DNA of 64,000 bases from positions 682,001-746,000 of the forward strand of contig NZ_FTOA01000001.1 of the NCBI RefSeq assembly GCF_900156605.1. The letters run 5' to 3'. The notes under the pieces were generated by a model. The model was given only the letters and a program-made list of their open reading frames with translations. It was not told the DNA's origin and did not search any database. This stretch comes from Insolitispirillum peregrinum. Its GTDB lineage: Bacteria > Pseudomonadota > Alphaproteobacteria > Rhodospirillales > Rhodospirillaceae. Shown piece by piece: positions 54,853-63,880 of the stretch. The position numbers and the translations under genes were made by a program. Each line of letters starts with the position of its first letter. Position 1 is the first letter of the stretch.

Positions 54853-55217
54853 GCTGGCGTACCTTTTCTTCTCTTGCTGCTGCCAGGGGCGGTCTGCGTT
54901 GGCAGGGTCTGGCCATTTTGGCGTTTGCTTGACTGGCTGGGAAACCGGCGTGTATTTCCCGTGCGACACCCCGAACAGAGTACCGACCGAACAGAAGGCT
55001 GACCAGATCGGATCGTGGTGGAAAACAGGGCAAGCGGGAATTTTTGTATTCTGTTTTATCCTTGAAATGAAGGAAAAGATTGCAACCACCCTCGGATCAG
55101 GTCTGGAAAGACAGCCCGCTGATGTGTGTCGCTCTGGCGGCAGGCCGTAAACCGCTTGCGCAAACAGCCAGAGTGGTAAAAACTCGGGGCATAAATTCTC
55201 TGATCATATCTGAACCT
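54853..55217. other. Divergent region between hybrid kinase and helical protein genes
   Basis: Part of this stretch may encode an N-terminal extension of the kinase (frame open to 55089). I see no clear promoter, operator or RNA element. Codons in the possible extension look less protein-like than the body of the gene. Confidence 0.3.
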
Positions 55218-55871
55218 ATGGGTGCCCCGATGTCGCGCCGCCAGCAGTTTATCGAAGAAATCAACACGCTCACCCTGACATTTCCCGGGAACGCGACCAC
55301 CAGGCGGATCAGCGGGAACGCATTTGACATGTCGCATTATCGTGCCTTGCTGTTGTCAATGTTCCTGGTCGCGCGGGAAGGCCCGGTTGTTTCCGAACTG
55401 GCGGCGGAAAATTGCCCGTCCGGGTTGGGCGGGATCAGGGATACCCTGCTGCGGAGCGCCGAAGACGGGGCTGATCACTGGACGTGGATCATTGATGATT
55501 TGCAGGCCGTCGGCTATGACGGCCCAGACCCGGCAGAGTGTATCCCCCCTGCTGCAACGCAGGCATACGTTGGTTACAACCACTTTCTCGCGTCCCGCCA
55601 TCCGGTCGCCCGTCTGGGAGTGATTGCGGCGGTCGAGGCCATTGGCCGGAATTTCAGCAGTAATTACAGCTCGAAGGTCTTTCAGCGCCTGCAATTGAAG
55701 TCCGCTCAGGCAACATTTTTCTTTCGCCGCTCGCGCGAGGAAACCTCGCTGCAAGACATCTTGCAGGTTCTGGAGCAGGCTGATCTGTGTGACCGCACCT
55801 GGCAATGGGTGGTGGCGGGAACCCGCACAGGGGGAAGCCTCTATCGCGCCATCTACGATACCCAGGAGTAA
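55218..55871 (+). CDS. Possible heme-oxygenase/TenA-fold helical protein
   Basis: The roughly 217-residue protein (start MGAPMSRRQQFIEEIN; alternative ATG 55230) appears all-helical. Segments such as DMSHYRALLLSMFLVAREGP, DHWTWIIDDLQAVGYDGPDP, YNHFLASRHPVARLGVIAAV and EQADLCDRTWQWVVAGTRTG resemble the heme-oxygenase-like iron-containing redox superfamily, where His and Glu residues on such helices bind metal or substrate. I cannot assign ligands with certainty. No signal peptide or membrane segment is seen. It converges on a Crp/Fnr gene with 3 bp between stops. An adjacent sensor kinase and FetAB make a redox or iron link plausible but unproven. Confidence 0.6.
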   Translation: MGAPMSRRQQFIEEINTLTLTFPGNATTRRISGNAFDMSHYRALLLSMFLVAREGPVVSELAAENCPSGLGGIRDTLLRSAEDGADHWTWIIDDLQAVGYDGPDPAECIPPAATQAYVGYNHFLASRHPVARLGVIAAVEAIGRNFSSNYSSKVFQRLQLKSAQATFFFRRSREETSLQDILQVLEQADLCDRTWQWVVAGTRTGGSLYRAIYDTQE

Positions 55872-55874
55872 GAC

Positions 55875-56654
55875 TCAGATGTCCCCGGCAATACGGCGCA
55901 GGGCAGGGATGTCGCAGCGGTAGCGATTGAGCTGGACATCCGTCAGAACGCCCTGTCGGCGGAATTCGGCGATGGTTCTGCTGGCGGTTTCGGTGGTGAC
56001 GCCCAACATCGCACCGACATCTTCGCGGGAAAACAGGTCGCAATAGGCTTCGCTGTCTTCCAGTCTTGTGGGTCTGCAGTATGGCACGGCATCCCGACCC
56101 GTCGAATCCCTGCCTGCCAGTTGTTGACCGGTCGAGGCAAGGGTCAGCAGCAGGCGGGCCACCCGCGCCTTGGCATTGCCGGTTGACAATTCGGTCAGCC
56201 ATTCGTCGGCCTGCCGGACGGACTGGTGCCATCGTTTCATCAGCTGGCTGTGCAGGCGAGGTGTTTCGACGGACAGACGGTTGACGACGTCTTGCGGAAT
56301 ACGGCACAGCAGGGCAGGGCGGAGAACGAGCGCACTGTGCTCGTAGGTTTGTCCGACCAGAATCTCCAGCCCCAGAGTGTCACCGGGACGCAGCAGGCGG
56401 ACAATGCGCTGGCTGCCGTCGGGCAGGTATTGCACCAGTTTGATCAGCCCGCTGCGCAGGGTGAAAACGGCATGGCCTTCGTCTTCCGCATGATAGACTG
56501 CCTGACCGGGGTCCAGAGACAATTCGTCAATGGGCAAGTGAATCAGGTTGAAATCACTGGCCTGAAGATCAGCAAACAAGGCCAGATCACGGATGGAACA
56601 TCCCTGGCATTCTGCCTGTCCCCCCCAGGCTGCCTCAATTCTGCTTGTCTTCAC
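55875..56654 (-). CDS. Crp/Fnr-family regulator with a partial Fnr cysteine motif
   Basis: From GTG 56654 the protein is 259 residues (an upstream TTG at 56672 is possible). It has an N-terminal CQGCSIRDLALF segment, a cyclic-nucleotide-binding-type beta roll (about 40-160), and a C-terminal HTH with SREDVGAMLGVTTETASRTI. The E-x-x-S-R recognition residues match Fnr, so TTGAT-N4-ATCAA-type sites are expected. The N-terminus keeps only the first CxxC of the four-cysteine Fe-S cluster set; the third position (C in CxxCxxxxxC) is replaced. A standard Fnr [4Fe-4S] cluster is therefore doubtful. Confidence 0.88.
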   Translation of the reverse strand: MKTSRIEAAWGGQAECQGCSIRDLALFADLQASDFNLIHLPIDELSLDPGQAVYHAEDEGHAVFTLRSGLIKLVQYLPDGSQRIVRLLRPGDTLGLEILVGQTYEHSALVLRPALLCRIPQDVVNRLSVETPRLHSQLMKRWHQSVRQADEWLTELSTGNAKARVARLLLTLASTGQQLAGRDSTGRDAVPYCRPTRLEDSEAYCDLFSREDVGAMLGVTTETASRTIAEFRRQGVLTDVQLNRYRCDIPALRRIAGDI

Positions 56655-56897
56655 GGTCCTTGCGGCCTCCAATAGTCAGGACTGGATGAGAGCATTTTCA
56701 AGGTGACCGTCTACGGCCAACGGTTCGGAAAATGCGGCACTAAAAGCAGAGAGCGTTTTCGCTCCGTGTGAGAACGCTCTAAATATGAACCACGCTTCCC
56801 GGCTGTTTAGCAACCGGGAAAGTATGCTTTCTGACAGACCCCCTGAAAAATGAACGGGATAGGTCCGATGTCGTGTGATGGCAGAGAGGTCTTGCCA

Positions 56898-57539
56898 ATG
56901 CCGCCGTTACTGAAGCTGGAGGCTCTGGCCCCGTTGGTGCAGTCACCGTTGCACCCTGAAGGTGCCTCGTTCGAGGTCCGGGCTGGAACGACCGTCGCCA
57001 TCATGGGGCCGTCCGGGTGCGGGAAATCCCGCCTGTTGCGGACCATCGCCGATCTCGAGCCGTCCAGTGGGACGGTTTGGCTGAATGGGCAGGAAAAGAA
57101 GACCATACCCGCTCCGCTCTGGCGGCGCAGAGTGGTCTATTGTGCCGCTGAGTCTGGCTGGTGGGCCGATCGCGTGGGCGATCACTTTCAGCCGTCGGTC
57201 CGGTTGACGATGGCTCTGGAGGCTGTCGGGCTTCCGGCCGAGGCGATGGAGTGGAGTGTTCCCCGCTTGTCCAGTGGCGAACGCCAACGGCTGGCTTTGC
57301 TGCGTGCCCTGACCTTGCCATCGGAAGACGGCGAGGGCAGGGTCTACCTGCTGGATGAGCCAACCGCCGCCCTCGACCCGGACAGTACTCTGCGAGTGGA
57401 GGCTCTGCTGCGCACCGTTCTGTCCCCATCCTGTGCAGTTCTGATGATCACGCATCATCGCGAGCAGGCTGCCCGGCTGGCCAATCGCTTGCTTTGTTTC
57501 GATGCGGGACGGCTTGTTGCAAAGGCTCTGGCACCATGA
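56898..57539 (+). CDS. fetA: FetA-like ABC transporter ATP-binding protein (iron export)
   Basis: From ATG 56898 (MPPLLKLEAL, after GAGAGG) the protein is 213 residues. It has Walker A GPSGCGKS, signature LSSGERQR, Walker B VYLLDEP and the switch His in MITHHREQA. Small size and the following seven-helix permease match FetAB (YbbL-YbbM), which exports iron and protects against peroxide stress in E. coli. ATGs at 56850 and 56868 are alternatives. The ATGA overlap couples it to fetB. Confidence 0.88.
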   Translation: MPPLLKLEALAPLVQSPLHPEGASFEVRAGTTVAIMGPSGCGKSRLLRTIADLEPSSGTVWLNGQEKKTIPAPLWRRRVVYCAAESGWWADRVGDHFQPSVRLTMALEAVGLPAEAMEWSVPRLSSGERQRLALLRALTLPSEDGEGRVYLLDEPTAALDPDSTLRVEALLRTVLSPSCAVLMITHHREQAARLANRLLCFDAGRLVAKALAP

Positions 57540-58354
57540 TCAACACCAGCACCTATATCGCCCTGCGCGATCTTGATTTGTTCATCGCCTCGGGGCTGGT
57601 GATCCTGAATGCCATCCTGTCATTGTTGTTGGGGCTGGGGGTGGCCCGCCAGATGCTGATCGCGGCGGTGCGGATGGTGGTTCAGCTGGCGGTGATGGCG
57701 CTGGTCCTGGTGGCGCTGTTCCGTCACGCAACGCCAGCCCTGACCGCGCTGACCTGTCTGGTGATGCTGGTTTTTGCCGGCTACGAGATCAGTAACCGGC
57801 AGGCCCGACCCTTGGCGGGCTGGTGGACGTGGGGCCTGAGCACCGGGGCGGTCTTCCTGTCCGGGACCGCCGTCAGCCTGTTGGCCCTGACCACCCAGAT
57901 CCACGCCGAGCCATGGTGGGATCCCCGCTATGCCCTGCCTTTGCTGGGAATGATCGTCGGCAATACCATGAACGGCATCAGCCAGAGCCTGAATGCACTG
58001 ACCTCGCAGGCCTATGGCGACCGTCTGGCCATCGAAGCCCGTCTGGCGTTGGGCGGCACACGCTGGCAGGCCTTGCAACCCGCAATCCGGGCTGCGGCGC
58101 GGGCTGGACTGATGGGGATCATCAACAGCATGGCCAGTTCTGGACTGGTGTTCATTCCCGGTATGATGGCAGGCCAGTTGTTGACCGGTGTGCCGCCGAT
58201 GGATGCCGCTCGTTACCAGATTTTGATCATGTTCCTGATTGCGGGCGGGACCGGGTTGGGAACCGTGATCGCCATCATACTGGGAGCATTGCGCCTGACC
58301 GACGACCGGCACCGGCTGCGGCTGGAGCGTTTGCAGGTGCGAACGAAGCTTTAG
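57536..58354 (+). CDS. fetB: FetB-like ABC transporter permease (iron export)
   Basis: From ATG 57536 (MINTSTYIALRDLDL) the protein is 272 residues with about seven membrane segments. Family motifs are LPLLGMIVGNTMNGISQSLN and FIPGMMAGQLLTGVPPMDAA, plus RYQILIMFLIAGGTGLGTVI, matching YbbM/FetB (UPF0014). The start overlaps the fetA stop by 4 bp. Flanking Crp/Fnr genes on both sides suggest redox-linked control, but no operator was identified. Confidence 0.92.
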   Translation: MINTSTYIALRDLDLFIASGLVILNAILSLLLGLGVARQMLIAAVRMVVQLAVMALVLVALFRHATPALTALTCLVMLVFAGYEISNRQARPLAGWWTWGLSTGAVFLSGTAVSLLALTTQIHAEPWWDPRYALPLLGMIVGNTMNGISQSLNALTSQAYGDRLAIEARLALGGTRWQALQPAIRAAARAGLMGIINSMASSGLVFIPGMMAGQLLTGVPPMDAARYQILIMFLIAGGTGLGTVIAIILGALRLTDDRHRLRLERLQVRTKL

Positions 58355-58480
58355 GATAATTTACCCATATATAAAATAAGAGTACTATGGTTGCTGTTCT
58401 GAGACAGGGGGCGCAAAAGCAGCCCCGGTGTTGCGCACCACCCCTGCGACAGTACAAGCGACCAAAGACAGGAGGCCATC

Positions 58481-58699
58481 ATGTCAACATCTCAGGAGCA
58501 TGGATCCGCGCCGATCATGTACCGTGTGTGCTGGGCGTCAGTCGTCGGTGGTGCCTATGGGCAGGGCCGCCCGATGCCGCGTGACGTTGCCGAGTTTATC
58601 GCCTATGACGAATCCCTCGCTCATCCTTTGCGGACCTATTGGCTTGAACAGTGCCCCGATGGGCTGGAAAACGGGATGCATCGGGCCAGAAAGCACTGA
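58481..58699 (+). CDS. Small hypothetical protein, 72 aa
   Basis: I do not recognise the family. The protein starts MSTSQEHGSAPIMYRVCWAS with an AGGAGG box 7 bp before the ATG, and contains two cysteines and several Trp/Tyr residues. It has no signal peptide or membrane helix. A strong terminator follows immediately, so this is probably a real monocistronic gene. It lies in the gap between fetB and the second Crp/Fnr gene. Confidence 0.65.
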   Translation: MSTSQEHGSAPIMYRVCWASVVGGAYGQGRPMPRDVAEFIAYDESLAHPLRTYWLEQCPDGLENGMHRARKH

Positions 58700-58722
58700 T
58701 CATCATGAAACTTGCCATTGCA

Positions 58723-58762
58723 CCCCACTGATCCTGCCGGATCGGTGGGGTTTTCTGTTTTT
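58723..58762 (+). terminator. Terminator after the 72-aa gene
   Basis: A 12-bp stem (ccccactgatcc / ggatcggtgggg, one G-T pair) with a 4-nt loop is followed by TTTTCTGTTTTT. The convergent Crp/Fnr gene stops at its 3' edge. Confidence 0.92.
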
Positions 58763-59483
58763 ACTCTTCTGCGGTGTCATCCTGCCCGGCGAGATCAGTC
58801 AGCCGCTGGCGGTCGGCGACGAAAATACGGCCCCCCTGGCTGGTGATGCCATCGGCCTTCAGGCGGTTGAGGGCGCGTGAAAAGCTTTCTGGCGTCATCC
58901 CCAGACGAGCCGCTACCAGCCCCTTGTCATAGGGCAGGTTCAGAACGATTGGCTCTCCGTCGGCGGTGGCCTGATCGGCATCGCGGAGAAGATCGGCCAG
59001 AAAGGCGGCCAGACGGTGGGCGGTGGATAGGAAATGGCGTCGCTCGGTTTCGGCAATCAGTCCATGCAGGCGCTGGGACAGCAGGCCGATGATCTTCATT
59101 GCCAGACCGGGGGTTCTATCCACTTCGGCCATCAGCACGGCGGCAGGGATCACCAGCAACCGCCCATCGGCAGCTCCCTCGGCCTGCGCGGGATAGCGGC
59201 CCAGACCAAAGGCTGCCGGCTCGGCAAAGCTTTCACCGGGACGGAACACATGGAGAACAGCCTCGCCGCCATCGGCGGTCAGGCGGAATACCTTGACCCA
59301 GCCTTCCAGCACCAGAAACAGGTTTTCGGCCAGATCACCCTGACAGAACAGGGTCTCCCCGCGTTTGAAAGAACGTTGATGGCACCGGGCCAGAACCATC
59401 TCGCGGGTGCTGACCGGCAAGGCAGCATAGAGCGGAGCCCGTAAAATGGTCTGTTCGTCGTGGACAGAGGGCTGAAAGGGCAT
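58761..59483 (-). CDS. Crp/Fnr-family regulator without Fe-S cysteines (Dnr-like)
   Basis: The 240-residue protein has an N-terminal beta roll (about 15-125; FKRGETLFCQGDLAENLFLV, GEAVLHVFRPGESFAEPAAF) and a C-terminal HTH (LVAARLGMTPESFSRALNRL). The E-S-x-S-R recognition pattern fits Fnr/Dnr-type DNA binding. There is no N-terminal cysteine cluster, as in Dnr-type nitric-oxide regulators and other heme- or ligand-sensing members. It converges on the 72-aa gene and is 14 bp downstream of the hybrid kinase gene, so co-transcription is likely. Confidence 0.9.
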   Translation of the reverse strand: MPFQPSVHDEQTILRAPLYAALPVSTREMVLARCHQRSFKRGETLFCQGDLAENLFLVLEGWVKVFRLTADGGEAVLHVFRPGESFAEPAAFGLGRYPAQAEGAADGRLLVIPAAVLMAEVDRTPGLAMKIIGLLSQRLHGLIAETERRHFLSTAHRLAAFLADLLRDADQATADGEPIVLNLPYDKGLVAARLGMTPESFSRALNRLKADGITSQGGRIFVADRQRLTDLAGQDDTAEE

Positions 59484-59497
59484 GATGCGCTGGGCTT

Positions 59498-61987
59498 TCA
59501 GGAAGACGCAGGGGGGAAGGTGTGGGCTGGATACCAGACCCGCAGGCTGTGCCGGATCGTCCGCAGGATTGCGGGCAACGCCATCAACAGGGACTGCAGT
59601 CCGTCAGACGGGGCCTGGAGCAGCGCGATAATCTCCTGCGTGGCTGCATCCAGTGCGGTGAAGCCAAAATTTCGCGCTGTTGCTTGCAAGTCGCGGGTGA
59701 TGGCAATGGCGCTGGGCCAGTCTTGCTGCTGGGCATGAAGGCGTATGCTGTGGCAAAGGCTGTCGGCATCTCCCAGGAACAAATCAAGAAGATTAAGGGT
59801 GTCCTCTTCCCCAAGGGCATCCTCCAGGGCTTGCAAAGTCGCCGGTTTATCCGCCGGAAGGGCTTTGTCGGCAAGAGGGAGGGGTACGACTTGCGCGATG
59901 CTGCGTTCCAGATCGCTCAGGGCGATCGGTTTGGTGATGGCCAGCGATGCCCCGGCCAGCAGACTGTCTTCGGCGCTTTGCGGGTCGGTTGCAGCGGTGA
60001 TGATGATCACCGGCAAGTCCGAAATCGGAGGCGGCAACTGACGCAGGCGGCGCACCGTTCCCAGACCGTCCAGCAGCGGCATGCGCAGATCCAGCAGCAC
60101 CAGGTCTATAGCGTGCGTTTGCAGGGCTTCCAGCGCTTTCAGACCATTCTCGACGGCAACAACCGTATGACCCAGCCGTTGCAACAGGCCGCTGATGACC
60201 TTGCGGTTGACGATGTTGTCCTCGGCAATCAGGACCGTCAGGGGGCGTACCGGTTTCCGGGGGACAACAGGCGGTGCGTCAAACAGTTGGGCGGCGAGGG
60301 AGGGCGGTGGTGTCTCTGAGCGGGAGGTCGGGCTTTGCGGCAGGTCGATCCAGAACCAGAACCGCGAACCGCGCCCTTCCTCGCTTTCAAAGCCGATATC
60401 CCCGTCCATCAGGGAGATGATCTTGCGGGAAATGGCCAGCCCCAGTCCTGTCCCCCCAAAGCGGCGGGAAATCGAGCTGTTCGCCTGCATGAAGTGGGTA
60501 AACAAAAGGGGCTGAACGTCGCTGGCGATGCCGATGCCGGTATCGCTGACGGAAAAATGCAGGCGCTGCAGGGGCGGTTCGGCGGTCGTGAGCACTTCAC
60601 AGTGGGCAGTCACGCAGATTTCGCCGGAACTGGTGAACTTGATGGCGTTGGAAATCAGGTTCAGCAGAACTTGCTGGACGCGATGACCATCTCCCAGGAC
60701 AAAGGCTGGCAGCTCGTTCGGAATCTGCTTGGTGAAACGCAGACCCTTTTCTTCCGCTTTGCCGTCCATCAGGGAACAGACCTGCTGAAGAAGCACGCGG
60801 GGCGAGAACGGAGCAGCCTCCAGATCCATGCGGCCAGCTTCCAGCTTGGAAAAGTCGAGGATGTCGTTCAGGACGGTCAGCAACGACTGGCCGGACTGGT
60901 TGATCGTTTCGGCATAGTCCCGCTGCTGCTCATCAAGATCGCAGTCCAGCAGCAACTGGCTCATCCCCAGAATGCCGTTCATTGGCGTTCTGATTTCGTG
61001 GCTCATCATCGCCAGAAATTCGGACTTGGCCCGCGCGGCCTGCTCGGCGGCTTCTTTGGCCCGGCGGAGGGCTTCCTGTTCTGCCCGGCGGGTGGTGGTG
61101 TCGCGGACGGTGGAAACAAACAGGTCTTCGCCGCCAATTTCGGCCTGATTGATCGACAGGTCCATCGGGAACAACGACCCGTCACGGCGACGGCCAATAA
61201 CTTCGCGTGCCGGAATGCCAACCACATGCGAGGAACGGGTCTGGCGATAGTGGGTCAGATAGCGGTCATGGGTCAGGGCGTCGCGGTCCGCCATGAGAAC
61301 ATTGATGGAACGCCCGAGGATATCGACGCTTCTCCAGCCGAAAATCCGTTCGGCGGCGGGGCTGAAGGTGCGGATGTGGCCATAAAGATCAATGGTGACG
61401 ATGCCCTCGGGGACCGCTTCGACCAGCGCCCGGGAATGGGCTTCGCTGGCCTGCAGGGCGCGGGTCCGTTCGGCCACGGCCAGTTCCAGATTGCGCCGTC
61501 CCGTTTCAAGGTCCGCCAACGCCTGATAGCTGCGCAGGGCGGTAATGGTGGCGGTCAGCAGGCTCTGGGCGGTCAGTTCGCTTTTGGCGCGGTAGTCATT
61601 GATGTCATAGCGCAGGATCACATCCCGCTCAGGGGCCTGACCGGGCTGCCCCGTGCGCAGGATGATCCGCAGGGCGCTCAGGCCCAGTTCCTCCCGGAGC
61701 CAGGGGACCAGAGCCAGTCCGGCATCGTCGGTTTCCATCACCACGTCCAGCAACAGCACGGCAGTGTCGAGGTTTTCGCTTAGCAGGCGGCGGGCCCCGG
61801 CAGCCGAGGTCGCAGACAGCATGGTGACCGGGCGACCGGCAAAGATGAAGCCGTCGATCACCAGATTGGTGACATGGTGCATTTCGGGGTCGTCATCGAC
61901 CACCAGAACCTTCCACGGGGTTGCCCCGGGAATGACGGCGCTTTTCTCACAGGGGTCTTCGGGTAAAAAAGCGATATCGTCGTTCAT
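59498..61987 (-). CDS. Hybrid kinase: REC-PAS-HisKA-HATPase-REC-degenerate HPt
   Basis: The 829-residue soluble kinase begins with a receiver (about 25-145; DDD at 31-33, D81 in LLLDVVMETDD). The segment RTGQPGQAPERDVILRYDIN is typical of receivers joined to DUF3369. A PAS domain (about 185-300), HisKA (H330 in MMSHEIRTPMNG), HATPase (DTGIGIA near 482, GGTGLGL near 511) and a second receiver (about 583-700, D633 in LLDLRMPLLDG) follow. The C-terminal HPt-like helical domain (about 720-815) has TRDLQATARNFG where HPt proteins have AHxLKGxAxNxG: Arg765 replaces the phosphoacceptor His and Gln768 the Lys. The relay probably ends at the receiver or passes to a separate HPt. The Crp/Fnr gene follows. 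Confidence 0.93.
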   Translation of the reverse strand: MNDDIAFLPEDPCEKSAVIPGATPWKVLVVDDDPEMHHVTNLVIDGFIFAGRPVTMLSATSAAGARRLLSENLDTAVLLLDVVMETDDAGLALVPWLREELGLSALRIILRTGQPGQAPERDVILRYDINDYRAKSELTAQSLLTATITALRSYQALADLETGRRNLELAVAERTRALQASEAHSRALVEAVPEGIVTIDLYGHIRTFSPAAERIFGWRSVDILGRSINVLMADRDALTHDRYLTHYRQTRSSHVVGIPAREVIGRRRDGSLFPMDLSINQAEIGGEDLFVSTVRDTTTRRAEQEALRRAKEAAEQAARAKSEFLAMMSHEIRTPMNGILGMSQLLLDCDLDEQQRDYAETINQSGQSLLTVLNDILDFSKLEAGRMDLEAAPFSPRVLLQQVCSLMDGKAEEKGLRFTKQIPNELPAFVLGDGHRVQQVLLNLISNAIKFTSSGEICVTAHCEVLTTAEPPLQRLHFSVSDTGIGIASDVQPLLFTHFMQANSSISRRFGGTGLGLAISRKIISLMDGDIGFESEEGRGSRFWFWIDLPQSPTSRSETPPPSLAAQLFDAPPVVPRKPVRPLTVLIAEDNIVNRKVISGLLQRLGHTVVAVENGLKALEALQTHAIDLVLLDLRMPLLDGLGTVRRLRQLPPPISDLPVIIITAATDPQSAEDSLLAGASLAITKPIALSDLERSIAQVVPLPLADKALPADKPATLQALEDALGEEDTLNLLDLFLGDADSLCHSIRLHAQQQDWPSAIAITRDLQATARNFGFTALDAATQEIIALLQAPSDGLQSLLMALPAILRTIRHSLRVWYPAHTFPPASS

Positions 61988-62454
61988 GGGAGGTCAATAC
62001 CAGCTATCACGGGTGGCACGGTCTGCCGATGTCCTTCAGGGTGCAGTGTAACCGGTCAGGATGCAAGGGTAACTCAGGCATATCCGACGGTTGCGACACA
62101 TTTGCAGATATACGTCAATGGTAATATAGTCGTATCATTGGAAACAAATACGATGCTCTGGCCAAAGGATATATTGCGGCGCACCATCCGGATGGCCACG
62201 ATGAGGGCGTCAGGGCAGCATGTGCAAACATCAACACCTGCTCTAACAGGCCGACAGAGGGGTGTCACGGAAATTTCTTTGGTTTTGCAGGCCATTCCTG
62301 CGAACTTGGACCCATTCATTGTAGGGGATTGTGTCCGTCGTTGCGGATATGGTTTCCTGCCAGTCTTTCCTGCCCCCTCGTGTGCCCCTGTCGTCTCAGG
62401 CAGGCTCCGCACCACGCGACCCACCTCAAAGCCCAAGGACCCAAGGCTCGAGCC
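61988..62454. other. 467-bp divergent region upstream of the MaoC-Pta gene
   Basis: Bases 62095-62165 are AT-rich and probably include a promoter, but no -35/-10 pair is convincing. The downstream frame is open back to 62329 and another frame spans 62102-62458; neither looks like protein. A short CAAGG element precedes the ATG at 62455. Confidence 0.3.
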
Positions 62455-63876
62455 ATGAAAACCATCGAGAACAAGACCTTTGACGAGCTGTCGATCGGGG
62501 ACACCGCGACGATGACTCGCACCCTGACCCGTGACGACGCTGAAATGTTTGCCGTTCTGTCGTCGGATTACAATCCGACCCATCTGGACGATGAATGGGC
62601 CAGCCGGTTGCTGAAGTCGCAAAAGATCAGCGGACATGGCATGTGGGGCGGCTCGCTGTTTTCTGCCTTGTTGGGCAATGAACTGCCGGGGCCGGGATCG
62701 GTCTACAAGAAACAGGATCTGGTATTCCATCGCGCCATCGAGTTGGGGGATACCCTGACCCTGACCCTGACCTTGAAGGAAAAGGATGCGGCAACCCAGC
62801 ATCTGGTGTTTGCCTGTGAGGCCCTGAACCAGAAGGGTGAACTGGTGATCGAAGGCACCGCCGAGGTGCTGGCGCCGACGGAAAAGGTTACTTTCGATGC
62901 CAGCGCCCTGCCGGAAGTTCATCTGCGCCACCGTCACCATGTTTTCGAGAACCTGATTGCCAAGGTCAAGGAAACGCCGTCGGTGAAGGTGGCTGTCTGT
63001 CATCCGTGCGATGAAGTGTCGCTCGGCGGGGCCGTTGAGGCGGCGCGTCTTGGCATGATCGAGCCGGTTCTGGTCGGCCCGTCGGACAAGATCAAGGCGA
63101 CCGCCGAACAGTACGGTTATGACATCAGCGGCTACGAGATTGTGGATGTCGAACACAGCCACGGTGCCGCCGAGACCTCGGTTGCCCTGTGCCGCAGCGG
63201 TGTCTGTGAGGCGCTGATGAAAGGCAGCCTGCACACCGACGAGCTGATGCACGAAGTGGCCCGTCGTGACACCGGCCTGCGCACCGGTCGCCGGATCAGC
63301 CATATTTTCGTGATGGACGTCCCGACCTATCCCAAGCCGCTGTACATCACCGATGCGGCGATCAACATTTATCCGACGCTGGAAGACAAGGTGGACATTG
63401 CCCAGAACTGCATCGATCTGGTGCAGGTGATGGGGGTTGAGAAGCCGCTGGTGGCCATTCTGTCCGCCGTTGAAACGGTGTACCCGAAAATCCAGTCTAC
63501 TCTGGATGCCGCGGCGCTGTGCAAAATGGCCGACCGTGGGCAGATCACCGGGGCGATTCTCGATGGTCCGCTGGCCTTTGACAATGCCATCTCGGCCGAA
63601 GCGGCCCGCATCAAGAAGATCAGCAGCCCGGTTGCCGGGCAGGCCGACATTCTGCTGGTCCCCGATCTGGAAGCGGGCAACATGCTGGCCAAGCAGTTGT
63701 CCTATCTGGCCGAAGCCGATGCCGCCGGTATCGTTCTGGGCGCGCGGGTGCCGATCATTCTGACCAGCCGTGCGGACAGTGCCAAGGCGCGTCTGGCGTC
63801 GTGTGCGGTGGCTGCCCTCTATGCGCAGGCCCGCCGCACTGGCCAGAAAAAGCTGATGACCGGCAAGGGAGCTTGA
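62455..63876 (+). CDS. Bifunctional MaoC-type enoyl-CoA hydratase / phosphate acyltransferase
   Basis: From ATG 62455 (MKTIENKTFDELSIGDTA) the protein is 473 residues. The N-terminal MaoC/hot-dog domain (about 1-145) has the catalytic pair region SSDYNPTHLDDEWA with SGHGMWGGSLFSALLG. The C-terminal phosphotransacetylase domain (about 150-473) includes MKGSLHTDELMHEVARRDTG, RISHIFVMDVPTYPKPLYIT and LVPDLEAGNMLAKQLSYLAE. Together with acetate kinase 4 bp downstream it would hydrate enoyl-CoA or transfer acyl groups from CoA to phosphate, then to ATP. The acyl chain used is unknown (acetyl, butyryl or propionyl are possible). Confidence 0.94.
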   Translation: MKTIENKTFDELSIGDTATMTRTLTRDDAEMFAVLSSDYNPTHLDDEWASRLLKSQKISGHGMWGGSLFSALLGNELPGPGSVYKKQDLVFHRAIELGDTLTLTLTLKEKDAATQHLVFACEALNQKGELVIEGTAEVLAPTEKVTFDASALPEVHLRHRHHVFENLIAKVKETPSVKVAVCHPCDEVSLGGAVEAARLGMIEPVLVGPSDKIKATAEQYGYDISGYEIVDVEHSHGAAETSVALCRSGVCEALMKGSLHTDELMHEVARRDTGLRTGRRISHIFVMDVPTYPKPLYITDAAINIYPTLEDKVDIAQNCIDLVQVMGVEKPLVAILSAVETVYPKIQSTLDAAALCKMADRGQITGAILDGPLAFDNAISAEAARIKKISSPVAGQADILLVPDLEAGNMLAKQLSYLAEADAAGIVLGARVPIILTSRADSAKARLASCAVAALYAQARRTGQKKLMTGKGA

Positions 63877-63880
63877 GTCC

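Noticed and set aside
56655-56897. Fnr-type operator between the Crp/Fnr gene and fetA
   Set aside because: No TTGAT-N4-ATCAA or close variant was seen in this gap.
62102-62458. Plus-strand 118-codon frame before the MaoC-Pta gene
   Set aside because: No ribosome-binding site, no recognisable domain, and it overlaps the true start at 62455.
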